Part shown: one piece after another, positions 7,625-19,684 of the stretch | Numbering within the stretch: position 1 is the stretch's first letter | Layout of the letters: every line of letters starts with the position of its first letter | Source of the DNA: Shewanella corallii | GTDB taxonomy: Bacteria; Pseudomonadota; Gammaproteobacteria; Enterobacterales; Shewanellaceae | Length of the DNA: 47,204 nt | NCBI RefSeq assembly: GCF_023349125.1 | Contig: NZ_JAKIKT010000017.1 | Span: forward strand, 1 to 47,204 | Direction: 5' to 3' | Position numbers and translations under genes: made by a program | The notes under the pieces: model-generated | Databases searched by the model: none | The model's input: only the letters and a program-made list of their open reading frames with translations | What the model was told of the DNA's origin: nothing

Positions 7625-8053
7625 ATGGCAAAGAAAATTGAAGCTTACATCAAGCTGCAGGTTGCAGCTGGTGCTGCTAACCCGTCTCCACCAGTAGGTC
7701 CAGCTCTGGGTCAGAAAGGTGTGAACATCATGGAATTCTGTAAGGCGTTCAACGCTCGTACTGAAAAGTTCGAGAAAGGCATGCCGATTCCAGTTGTAAT
7801 CACTGTTTACAACGATCGTTCTTTCACTTTCGAAACCAAGACTCCTCCAGCATCATTCCTGCTGCTGAAGGCCGCTGGTCTGAAGTCCGGCTCTAGCCGT
7901 CCTAACACTGACAAAGTGGGTACTATCAAGCGTGCTCAGGTTCTGGAAATTGCAGAAACCAAAGCAGCTGACATGACTGGTTCTGACATTGATGCGATGG
8001 CTCGCTCAATCGAAGGTACTGCACGTTCCATGGGTTTGGTAGTAGAGGACTAA
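7625..8053 (+). CDS. rplK: 50S ribosomal protein L11
   Basis: L11 binds the GTPase-associated centre of 23S rRNA and is needed for RelA activation by uncharged tRNA. The 142-residue length equals E. coli L11. The proline-rich N-terminal linker PSPPVGPALGQ and the C-terminal rRNA-binding half with GTARSMG are clear. The frame is open to 7598, but the ATG at 7625 (MAKKIEAYIKLQ) matches the family start. rplA follows four bases after the stop, indicating one translationally coupled unit. Confidence 0.98.
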   Translation: MAKKIEAYIKLQVAAGAANPSPPVGPALGQKGVNIMEFCKAFNARTEKFEKGMPIPVVITVYNDRSFTFETKTPPASFLLLKAAGLKSGSSRPNTDKVGTIKRAQVLEIAETKAADMTGSDIDAMARSIEGTARSMGLVVED

Positions 8054-8057
8054 TACA

Positions 8058-8759
8058 ATGGCTAAGCTGACTAAACGCATGCGCGTAATCCGCGAAAAAG
8101 TAGACGTGACCAAGAGCTACGAAATCAACGAAGCTGTTGCTCTGCTGAAAGAACTGGCTACCGCTAAGTTCGTTGAGAGTGTTGACGTTGCAGTTAACCT
8201 GGGCGTAGATCCTCGTAAATCTGACCAGAACGTACGTGGTGCAACTGTACTGCCTCACGGTACTGGCCGCGAAGTTCGCGTTGCTGTGTTCACCCAGGGT
8301 GCAAACGCAGAAGCTGCTAAAGAAGCAGGCGCTGAACTGGTAGGTATGGAAGATCTGGCTGAGCAGGTTAAAGCTGGCGAAATGAACTTCGACGTAGTTA
8401 TTGCTTCTCCTGATGCAATGCGCGTTGTTGGTATGCTGGGTCAAATCCTGGGCCCACGTGGTCTGATGCCTAACCCTAAGACCGGTACTGTAACTCCTAA
8501 CGTTGCTGAAGCAGTTAAGAACGCTAAAGCTGGTCAGGTTCGTTACCGTAACGACAAGAACGGTATCATCCACACCACCATCGGTAAGGTTGATTTCGAA
8601 CCAGCTCAATTGAAAGAAAACCTGGAAGCTCTGCTGTCTGCGCTGAAAAAAGCCAAGCCAGCTGCTGCCAAAGGCGTTTTCGTCAAGAAAGTAACCATCT
8701 CCACCACTATGGGTGCAGGTGTAGCCGTTGACCAGAACACTCTGGAAACTGCTAACTAA
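8058..8759 (+). CDS. rplA: 50S ribosomal protein L1
   Basis: L1 forms the mobile stalk at the E site and moves deacylated tRNA out. In E. coli free L1 represses its own operon by binding the rplK leader. The 233-residue protein has MAKLTKRMRVIREKV at the start and LGPRGLMPNPKTGTV, the conserved RNA-binding signature, near residue 131. The next promoter's -35 box begins at the base right after the rplA stop codon. Confidence 0.98.
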   Translation: MAKLTKRMRVIREKVDVTKSYEINEAVALLKELATAKFVESVDVAVNLGVDPRKSDQNVRGATVLPHGTGREVRVAVFTQGANAEAAKEAGAELVGMEDLAEQVKAGEMNFDVVIASPDAMRVVGMLGQILGPRGLMPNPKTGTVTPNVAEAVKNAKAGQVRYRNDKNGIIHTTIGKVDFEPAQLKENLEALLSALKKAKPAAAKGVFVKKVTISTTMGAGVAVDQNTLETAN

Positions 8760-8788
8760 TTTACAAGGTGCGTGCATTAGCATATAAT
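8760..8788 (+). promoter_or_regulatory. Promoter of rplJ-rplL-rpoB-rpoC
   Basis: TTTACA (8760-8765), spacer of 17 bases, TATAAT (8783-8788). It is followed by GC-rich cgcgc. It sits immediately after the rplA stop codon and heads a long leader before rplJ. Confidence 0.8.
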
Positions 8789-9017
8789 GCGCGCACTTTG
8801 TCGGGTTGAAGTCTGTTTTTTGCTCAAGGGCATAACAGACTTCCGTCCAAGACCGCAGGTGTAAATCATTAGATTCACTTAATTTCCTGCGTAGACGGTG
8901 TCAGGCCCCAGTTATGATTTTTTCTGCTGGAAATCTGCGCCGTACGTCACTGAGCACATAAGTGCTTGGTAGGTAATTTCCGGGAATTTTCCCGGGTAGA
9001 ATCCAGGAGTATAGCCA
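8789..9017 (+). promoter_or_regulatory. rplJ leader, probable L10/L12 autoregulatory RNA
   Basis: About 220 untranslated bases separate the promoter from rplJ. In E. coli the corresponding leader binds the L10-(L12)4 complex and represses rplJL translation; the same role is inferred here from position and length. A hairpin ccggga (8980-8985) / tcccgg (8990-8995) lies 22 bases before the ATG, and cagacttc occurs twice-related in the upstream part, but I did not fold the whole leader. Confidence 0.55.
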
Positions 9018-9515
9018 ATGGCATTAAGACTCGAAGACAAGAAAGCGATTGTTGCTGAAGTCAACGAAGCTGCCAAAGGTGCACTGTCTGCAGTAGTTGC
9101 CGATTCTCGCGGTGTTACTGTAGGCGCCATGACCGCCCTGCGCAAAACTGCCCGTGCTAACGGTGTATACGTAAAAGTTGTACGTAACACCCTGGCTCGT
9201 CGTGCAGTTGAAGGTACCTCTTTTGAGTGCCTTGGCGAGGTGTTCACTGGCCCAACTTTGATTGCTTTCTCTAACGAGCACCCAGGTGCCGCAGCACGTC
9301 TGTTGAAAGACTTTGCTAAAGAGCAAGACAAATTCGAAGTTAAAGGTGCAGCTTTCGAAGGGGAATTTATCCCTGCAGCACAGATCGATCGTTTGGCGAA
9401 ACTGCCAACTTACGAAGAAGCACTGGCACAGCTGATGATGACTCTGAAAGAGGCGTCTGCTGGCAAGTTCGTTCGTACTCTGGCCGCTCTGCGCGATCAA
9501 AAAGAAGCCGCTTAA
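9018..9515 (+). CDS. rplJ: 50S ribosomal protein L10
   Basis: L10 anchors the L7/L12 dimers to the GTPase-associated centre of 23S rRNA. The 165-residue length equals the E. coli protein. The N-terminal LEDKKAIVAEVNEAA and the rRNA-binding VVRNTLARRAVEGT region are typical. The C-terminal helix that carries L12 dimers is at about 130-162. It lies behind the long leader and 54 bases ahead of rplL; its partner L12 and the leader would together form the autoregulatory loop known for this operon. Confidence 0.98.
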   Translation: MALRLEDKKAIVAEVNEAAKGALSAVVADSRGVTVGAMTALRKTARANGVYVKVVRNTLARRAVEGTSFECLGEVFTGPTLIAFSNEHPGAAARLLKDFAKEQDKFEVKGAAFEGEFIPAAQIDRLAKLPTYEEALAQLMMTLKEASAGKFVRTLAALRDQKEAA

Positions 9516-9569
9516 TTATAAGCTGGCTGCTTGAAATAATTGAATTCAGAACAATAGGAAATATTTCTT

Positions 9570-9938
9570 ATGTCTATCACTAAAGACCAAATCTTAGAAG
9601 CCTTTGCAGCTATGTCTGTAATGGAAGTTGTTGAACTGATCGAAGCTATGGAAGAGAAGTTCGGTGTTTCTGCTGCTGCTGCAGTAGTAGCTGGCGGTGC
9701 TGATGCAGGCGCTGCTGCTGAAGAAAAGACCGAGTTCGACGTAGTTATGACTGGTCATGGCGACAACAAAGTAGCTGTTATTAAAGCTCTGCGTGGCGCT
9801 ACCGGTCTGGGCCTGAAAGAAGCCAAAGCTATGGCTGAATCTGCTCCAGTAGCTGTTAAAGAAGCTATCTCTAAAGAAGAAGCTGAAGCTCTGAAAGCTG
9901 ATCTTGAAGCCGCTGGCGCTCAGGTAGAGATCAAGTAA
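9570..9938 (+). CDS. rplL: 50S ribosomal protein L7/L12
   Basis: Multi-copy stalk protein that recruits elongation factors and stimulates their GTPase. The 122 residues divide into an N-terminal dimerisation helix pair (1-32), an alanine-rich hinge (about 36-52) and the C-terminal factor-binding domain with KVAVIKALRGATGLGLKEAK. The start has a ggaaat-type ribosome binding site in an AT-rich context suited to the high expression this protein needs. Confidence 0.98.
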   Translation: MSITKDQILEAFAAMSVMEVVELIEAMEEKFGVSAAAAVVAGGADAGAAAEEKTEFDVVMTGHGDNKVAVIKALRGATGLGLKEAKAMAESAPVAVKEAISKEEAEALKADLEAAGAQVEIK

Positions 9939-9960
9939 GCTATTATTTAGCTTGCAAAAA

Positions 9961-10012
9961 CACCTGAGTGATCAGGTGGAGGCTGGCGGTTTTTTGACCG
10001 TCGGCCTTTTTT
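9961..10012 (+). terminator. Double-hairpin attenuator between rplL and rpoB
   Basis: Hairpin 1 is cacctga (9961-9967) / tcaggtg (9972-9978). Hairpin 2 is ggctggcggt (9981-9990) / accgtcggcc (9997-10006), with two G-U pairs, followed by six T residues. rpoB starts about 170 bases later and I see no strong new promoter. As in E. coli, where a partial terminator here makes ribosomal protein transcripts outnumber those of the polymerase, this is best read as an attenuator. Confidence 0.75.
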
Positions 10013-10180
10013 GCGCTGTAGGCGTTGGCGAATTTTTCACCGTTTGTCGCCAAAAGTTTTAGCAGTCCCTAGCAGTGATTAATGGTTAGGTTCTTGCCAT
10101 CAACGGTGATGGGCAAACGTGCTGGTACAACTATTCCGGTTGCATCAGTTCTGGTCTTATCTCGCAAGCAGAGGAAACCC

Positions 10181-13100
10181 ATGGTTTACTCCTATTCTGA
10201 AAAGAAGCGTATTCGTAAAGACTTCGGTAAGCGTCCTCGCGTTCTGGACATTCCTTACCTGTTGTCTATTCAGTTAGACTCTTTCAAAACTTTCATCGAT
10301 CAAGACCCTACCGGTGAGCGTGGCTTAGAAGCTGCTTTCCGTAGCGTGTTTCCCATCAAGAGCTTTTCCGGCAACTCTGAGCTGCAATATGTAAGCTACA
10401 AGCTGGGTGAGCCTGTCTTTGATGTGAAAGAGTGTCAGATCCGCGGTGTTACTTATTCCGCTCCACTGCGCGTTAAGCTGCGCATGGTGCTGTACGACCG
10501 TGAAGCTGCACCTGGTACAGTTAAAGACATTAAAGAGCAAGAAGTCTACATGGGGGATATCCCTCTGATGACTGAAAACGGTACTTTTGTCATCAATGGT
10601 ACCGAGCGTGTAATTGTGTCTCAGTTGCACCGTAGCCCTGGTGTGTTCTTCGACCACGACCGTGGTAAGACTCACTCTTCAGGTAAAGTGCTGTATAACG
10701 CACGTATTATTCCTTACCGTGGTTCCTGGCTGGACTTCGAGTTCGATCCAAAGGACGCTCTGTTCGTTCGTATCGACCGTCGTCGTAAACTGCCGGCCAC
10801 TATCATCCTGCGCGCGATGGATTTCTCTACTCAGGAGATCCTGGACACCTTCTTCGACCGCATTACTTTCAAAGTTAAGAAAGACTCGCTGGTTATGGAA
10901 CTGTTGCCTGAGCGTCTGCGCGGTGAAACTGCCAGCTTTGACATCAAAGACAGTGAAGGCACTCTGCTGGTCGAAAAAGGCCGTCGCATTACTGCCCGTC
11001 ATATTCGTCAGCTGGAAAAAACCAATACCACTGAGCTGGAAGTCCCAGTTGAGTACATCATTGGTAAAGTGTCTGCACAGGATTACATCGATCCTGATAC
11101 CGGTGAAGTACTGGTTAGCGCCAACAGCGAACTGAGCCTGGAAACTCTGGCCCAGTTGTCTCTGGCTGGCATCAAAGAAGTATCCACTCTGTACATCAAC
11201 GAGCTGGATCACGGTGCTTATATCTCCGACACTCTGCGTATCGATACCACGACTAACCGTTTGGAAGCTCTGGTTGAAATCTACCGCATGATGCGTCCTG
11301 GTGAGCCGCCAACCAAAGATGCTGCCGAAGCTCTGTTCCAAAACCTGTTCTTCAGCGATGAACGTTATGACCTGTCTAAAGTAGGTCGTATGAAGTTCAA
11401 CCGCCGTCTGGAAATCCCTGATGAAGAAGGTACCGGCGTACTGAGCCAGGATGACATCGTTGCAGTAATGCGCAAGATCATCGAAATCCGTAACGGTAAC
11501 GACGAAGTGGACGATATCGACCACCTGGGTAACCGTCGTATTCGTTCCGTTGGTGAGATGGCTGAGAACCAGTTCCGTGTAGGTCTGGTGCGTGTTGAGC
11601 GTGCAGTTCGTGAGCGTCTGTCTCTGGGCGACCTGAACGAGCTGATGCCTCAGGACCTGATCAACGCCAAGCCAATTTCTGCGGCAGTAAAAGAGTTCTT
11701 TGGCTCTTCTCAGCTGTCTCAGTTTATGGACCAGAACAACCCACTGTCTGAAGTAACCCACAAGCGTCGTATTTCGGCACTGGGTCCAGGCGGTCTGACC
11801 CGTGAGCGTGCCGGCTTCGAAGTTCGAGACGTACACCCAACTCACTATGGTCGTCTGTGTCCAATTGAGACCCCTGAAGGTCCAAACATTGGTCTGATTA
11901 ACTCTCTGGCAACCTTCGCCCGCACTAACTCTTACGGTTTCCTGGAAACACCATACCGTAAAGTTGTCGACGGTCAGGTTACTGAAGACGTTGAATACCT
12001 GTCTGCCATCGAAGAAGGCCGCTACGTTGTAGCACAGGCTAACATCGCACTGGACAGCGAAGGTCGTATTCTGGATGAGCAGGTTGCTTGTCGTCACAAA
12101 GGTGAATCCACCTTTATGCGCGCTGCTGACATTCAGTATATGGACGTATCGCCACAGCAGATTATTTCTGTTGCAGCATCTTTGATTCCGTTCCTGGAAC
12201 ACGACGATGCTAACCGTGCATTGATGGGTGCGAACATGCAACGTCAGGCTGTACCGACTCTGAAAGCTGATAAGCCTCTTGTTGGTACTGGTATTGAACG
12301 TGCTCTGGCTGTTGACTCCGGCGTAGTTGTTGCTGCCAAGCGTGGCGGTGTAATCGACTATGTTGATGCCAGCCGTATCGTGGTTAAGGTTAACGAAGAT
12401 GAGCTGACGCCAGGCGAAGCCGGTATCGACATCTACAACCTGACCAAGTACACCCGTTCTAACCAGAACACCTGTATTAACCAGCGTCCATGCTGCTCAG
12501 TAGGTGACCCTATTGTTCGTGGCGACGTACTGGCTGACGGTCCATCCACTGACCTGGGTGACCTGGCGCTGGGTCAGAACATGCGTATCGCATTTATGAC
12601 CTGGAACGGTTACAACTTCGAAGACTCGATTTTGATCTCCGAGCGCGTAGCGCAGGAAGACCGTTTCACCACCATCCACATTCAGGAACTGTCTTGTATC
12701 GCTCGTGATACCAAGCTGGGTTCTGAAGAGATCACCGCTGACATCCCTAACGTGGGTGAGTCTGCTCTGTCCAAGCTGGACGAGTCAGGTATCGTTTACA
12801 TCGGTGCAGAAGTGAAGGGTGGCGACATCCTGGTTGGTAAGGTAACTCCTAAGGGCGAAACTCAGCTGACTCCAGAAGAGAAGCTGCTTCGTGCCATCTT
12901 CGGTGAGAAAGCGTCTGACGTTAAAGACAGCTCTCTGCGTGTACCTAACTCTGTGAAGGGTACCGTAATCGACGTTCAGGTATTTACCCGTGACGGCGTT
13001 GAGAAAGACAAGCGCGCGCTGGAAATCGAAGAGATGCACATCGCTCAGGCTCGTAAGGACCTGACCGAAGAGTTCAAGATCCTGGAAGAAGGTATCTTTG

Positions 13101-14209
13101 GCCGTGCCCGTAACTTGCTGGTTAACGCCGGTTACAGCGAAGCACAGCTGGCAGAAATCTCTCGTAAGGATTACCTGACTCAGGCTATCGACGATGAAAC
13201 CAAGCAGACTGAACTTGAGCAGTTGGCTGAACAGCACGAAGAGCTGAAAGCTGACTTCGACAAGAAGTTTGAAATCAAGCGTCGCAAGATCACCCAGGGT
13301 GATGATCTGGCTCCAGGCGTACTGAAGATCGTTAAGGTTTACCTGGCGGTTAAGCGTACTATCCAGCCTGGTGACAAGATGGCTGGTCGTCACGGTAACA
13401 AGGGTGTTATCTCCAAGATCTGTCCTATCGAAGATATGCCATACGATGAGCAGGGTAACCCTGTAGACATCGTACTGAACCCACTGGGTGTACCATCCCG
13501 TATGAACATCGGTCAGGTACTGGAAGTTCACCTGGGTGCAGCAGCCAAGGGTATCGGTAACCGCATCCAGAGCATGCTGGAAGAGCAGCGTGAACTGGCT
13601 GAACTGCGTGGTTACATCAAGCAGGCATACGAGCTGGGTGAATCTCAGCAGAAAGTCGATATCGACTCTTTCACCGACGAAGAAGTACTGCGTCTGGCCA
13701 AGCACCTGAAAGAAGGTCTACCGGTTGCAACTCCTGCGTTTGACGGTGCCAAAGAGAAAGAGATCAAGCAGATGCTTGAACTTGCTGGCTTGCCAACTTC
13801 TGGCCAGCTGAAGCTGTTTGATGGTCGTACCGGTAACGAATTTGAGCGTGCAGTAACTGTAGGTTACATGTACATGCTCAAACTGAACCACCTGGTGGAT
13901 GACAAGATGCACGCCCGTTCTACCGGTTCGTACAGCTTGGTTACCCAGCAGCCTCTGGGCGGTAAAGCTCAGTTCGGTGGTCAGCGTTTCGGTGAGATGG
14001 AAGTGTGGGCACTGGAGGCGTATGGCGCAGCTTATACCCTGCAGGAAATGCTCACAGTGAAGTCGGACGATGTGAATGGTCGTACCCAGATGTATAAGAA
14101 CATCGTGGACGGCAACCATCAGATGCAGCCTGGCATGCCAGAGTCCTTCAACGTATTGCTGAAAGAAATCCGCTCGCTCGGTATCAATATCGAGCTGGAC
14201 GAAGAGTAA
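10181..14209 (+). CDS. rpoB: RNA polymerase beta subunit
   Basis: Beta subunit of RNA polymerase, forming one jaw of the enzyme and part of the active centre. The 1342 residues starting at MVYSYSEKKRIRKDFGKRP equal the E. coli length, which decides the start: the frame is open 99 bases further upstream, but this ATG has AGAGGAAA before it and matches the family. The rifampicin region is wild type in character, with SSQLSQFMDQNNPLSEVTHK followed by RRISALGPGG. Also visible are RPGDK-like QPGDKMAGRHGNKGV near the active site and the C-terminal AQFGGQRFGEMEVWALEAYGA signature in overlapping parts. rpoC follows after 81 bases. Confidence 0.99.
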   Translation: MVYSYSEKKRIRKDFGKRPRVLDIPYLLSIQLDSFKTFIDQDPTGERGLEAAFRSVFPIKSFSGNSELQYVSYKLGEPVFDVKECQIRGVTYSAPLRVKLRMVLYDREAAPGTVKDIKEQEVYMGDIPLMTENGTFVINGTERVIVSQLHRSPGVFFDHDRGKTHSSGKVLYNARIIPYRGSWLDFEFDPKDALFVRIDRRRKLPATIILRAMDFSTQEILDTFFDRITFKVKKDSLVMELLPERLRGETASFDIKDSEGTLLVEKGRRITARHIRQLEKTNTTELEVPVEYIIGKVSAQDYIDPDTGEVLVSANSELSLETLAQLSLAGIKEVSTLYINELDHGAYISDTLRIDTTTNRLEALVEIYRMMRPGEPPTKDAAEALFQNLFFSDERYDLSKVGRMKFNRRLEIPDEEGTGVLSQDDIVAVMRKIIEIRNGNDEVDDIDHLGNRRIRSVGEMAENQFRVGLVRVERAVRERLSLGDLNELMPQDLINAKPISAAVKEFFGSSQLSQFMDQNNPLSEVTHKRRISALGPGGLTRERAGFEVRDVHPTHYGRLCPIETPEGPNIGLINSLATFARTNSYGFLETPYRKVVDGQVTEDVEYLSAIEEGRYVVAQANIALDSEGRILDEQVACRHKGESTFMRAADIQYMDVSPQQIISVAASLIPFLEHDDANRALMGANMQRQAVPTLKADKPLVGTGIERALAVDSGVVVAAKRGGVIDYVDASRIVVKVNEDELTPGEAGIDIYNLTKYTRSNQNTCINQRPCCSVGDPIVRGDVLADGPSTDLGDLALGQNMRIAFMTWNGYNFEDSILISERVAQEDRFTTIHIQELSCIARDTKLGSEEITADIPNVGESALSKLDESGIVYIGAEVKGGDILVGKVTPKGETQLTPEEKLLRAIFGEKASDVKDSSLRVPNSVKGTVIDVQVFTRDGVEKDKRALEIEEMHIAQARKDLTEEFKILEEGIFGRARNLLVNAGYSEAQLAEISRKDYLTQAIDDETKQTELEQLAEQHEELKADFDKKFEIKRRKITQGDDLAPGVLKIVKVYLAVKRTIQPGDKMAGRHGNKGVISKICPIEDMPYDEQGNPVDIVLNPLGVPSRMNIGQVLEVHLGAAAKGIGNRIQSMLEEQRELAELRGYIKQAYELGESQQKVDIDSFTDEEVLRLAKHLKEGLPVATPAFDGAKEKEIKQMLELAGLPTSGQLKLFDGRTGNEFERAVTVGYMYMLKLNHLVDDKMHARSTGSYSLVTQQPLGGKAQFGGQRFGEMEVWALEAYGAAYTLQEMLTVKSDDVNGRTQMYKNIVDGNHQMQPGMPESFNVLLKEIRSLGINIELDEE

Positions 14210-14290
14210 TACGGGCCAAGGCCTCGTTGGTAACAGAATCGGTGCTCCGCGCGAGCGGGGCACCCGGTTTAACTCCTTCAGGAGAGAAAC

Positions 14291-18505
<4,215 letters not shown>

Positions 18506-18521
18506 CTGCCAAGTTAGTTAT

Positions 18522-18547
18522 AAAAAGGCGCCAAAGGCGCCTTTTTT
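18522..18547 (+). terminator. Intrinsic terminator after rpoC
   Basis: Stem aaaaaggcgcc (18522-18532) / ggcgcctttttt (18536-18547) with an aaa loop and a T-run. It ends the rplJL-rpoBC unit just 32 bases before the str operon -35 box. Confidence 0.95.
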
Positions 18548-18578
18548 ATTGTATAGAGAGGCAAAAGTTGGCTATTTC

Positions 18579-18607
18579 TTGACAGTCATGCATTACCTTT
18601 CTAAAAT
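18579..18607 (+). promoter_or_regulatory. str operon promoter
   Basis: A consensus TTGACA (18579-18584), a 17-base spacer and TAAAAT (18602-18607), 78 bases before rpsL. The leader holds a hairpin tcccac (18614-18619) / gtggga (18624-18629) right at the expected 5' end of the transcript. Confidence 0.85.
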
Positions 18608-18684
18608 TCCGCGTCCCACCATAGTGGGATTAGATTTTTCACACCCATTTGTTGAGCTAGATTCAACTAATTTGGAGCTATTAC

Positions 18685-19059
18685 ATGGCAACTGTTAACC
18701 AGTTGGTACGTAAGCCACGTGCAGCCAAAGTCGAAAAGACTAACGTTCCTGCACTGGAAGCGTGCCCACAGAAGCGTGGTGTTTGTACTCGTGTGTACAC
18801 TACCACTCCTAAGAAACCAAACTCTGCACTGCGTAAAGTAGCTCGTGTGCGTTTGACCAACGGTTTTGAAGTTACTTCATACATCGGCGGTGAAGGCCAC
18901 AACCTGCAAGAGCACAGTGTTATCCTGATCCGTGGCGGTCGTGTTAAAGACTTGCCAGGTGTGCGTTATCACACCGTTCGTGGTGCTCTGGACTGTGCTG
19001 GCGTGACTACTCGTCGCCAAGGCCGTTCTAAGTACGGTGCTAAGCGTCCTAAGTCTTAA
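18685..19059 (+). CDS. rpsL: 30S ribosomal protein S12
   Basis: S12 lies at the decoding centre and controls accuracy. The 124 residues equal the E. coli length. Lys43 and Lys44 in TPKKPNSALRK, and Lys88-Asp89 in GRVKDLPG, are the wild-type residues of streptomycin-sensitive ribosomes; the aspartate is the usual methylthiolation site. It is the first gene of the str operon; rpsG follows after 79 bases. Confidence 0.98.
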   Translation: MATVNQLVRKPRAAKVEKTNVPALEACPQKRGVCTRVYTTTPKKPNSALRKVARVRLTNGFEVTSYIGGEGHNLQEHSVILIRGGRVKDLPGVRYHTVRGALDCAGVTTRRQGRSKYGAKRPKS

Positions 19060-19138
19060 TGGTTTCCCGTTAAGTAAGGCCAAGCTAAAAATTTGTAATT
19101 CCAGTTTTGGAAATACCTGAAGCATACGGAGAATTGTT

Positions 19139-19609
19139 ATGCCAAGACGTCGCGTAGTAGGACAACGTAAAATCCTACCTGATCCAAAGTTCAACAGTGA
19201 GTTGCTGGCTAAGTTCATCAACGTCATTATGCAGGACGGCAAAAAGTCTACTGCTGAAAAAATTATCTACAAAGCTCTGGATGTAATCGCTGAAAAGAAA
19301 AGCGAAGACCATCTGGTTCTGTTGGAAGCAGCCCTGGACAACGTACGCCCATCAGTTGAGGTGAAATCTCGCCGCGTTGGTGGTTCTACTTACCAGGTAC
19401 CATGTGAAGTTCGTCCAGTTCGTCGTAACGCTCTGGCGATGCGTTGGTTGGTTGAAGCTGCTCGCAAGCGTGGTGAAAAATCTATGGCTCTGCGCCTGGC
19501 AGGTGAGCTGCTGGATGCATCCGAAAACAAAGGCACTGCAGTGAAGAAGCGTGAAGACGTTCACCGCATGGCCGAAGCAAACAAAGCGTTTGCTCATTAC
19601 CGCTGGTAA
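19139..19609 (+). CDS. rpsG: 30S ribosomal protein S7
   Basis: S7 nucleates assembly of the 30S head and contacts E-site tRNA; in E. coli it is the translational repressor of the str operon. The 156-residue protein has MPRRRVVGQRKILPDPKF at the start and YQVPCEVRP in the rRNA-binding part. It ends at the short form with AFAHYRW, as in E. coli B. A GGAG-type ribosome binding site precedes it. Confidence 0.98.
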   Translation: MPRRRVVGQRKILPDPKFNSELLAKFINVIMQDGKKSTAEKIIYKALDVIAEKKSEDHLVLLEAALDNVRPSVEVKSRRVGGSTYQVPCEVRPVRRNALAMRWLVEAARKRGEKSMALRLAGELLDASENKGTAVKKREDVHRMAEANKAFAHYRW

Positions 19610-19616
19610 TAAAATT

Positions 19617-19638
19617 GGCGTGGGCTTCGGCCCACGCC
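19617..19638 (+). promoter_or_regulatory. GC-rich UUCG hairpin between rpsG and fusA
   Basis: A perfect nine-pair stem ggcgtgggc (19617-19625) / gcccacgcc (19630-19638) capped by ttcg. No T-run follows, so it is not a complete intrinsic terminator. It lies 46 bases before the fusA GTG. Likely roles are protection of the upstream mRNA from 3' exonucleases or control of fusA relative to rpsG. Confidence 0.75.
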
Positions 19639-19684
19639 TCTATGTTGTTTCCGGGCGATACATCCCGGATAAGAGGGTAGAATC

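Noticed and set aside
10082..10180. Longer rpoB start
   Set aside because: The frame is open 33 codons upstream, but the residues do not resemble RpoB and the ATG at 10181 has a good ribosome binding site and gives exactly 1342 residues.
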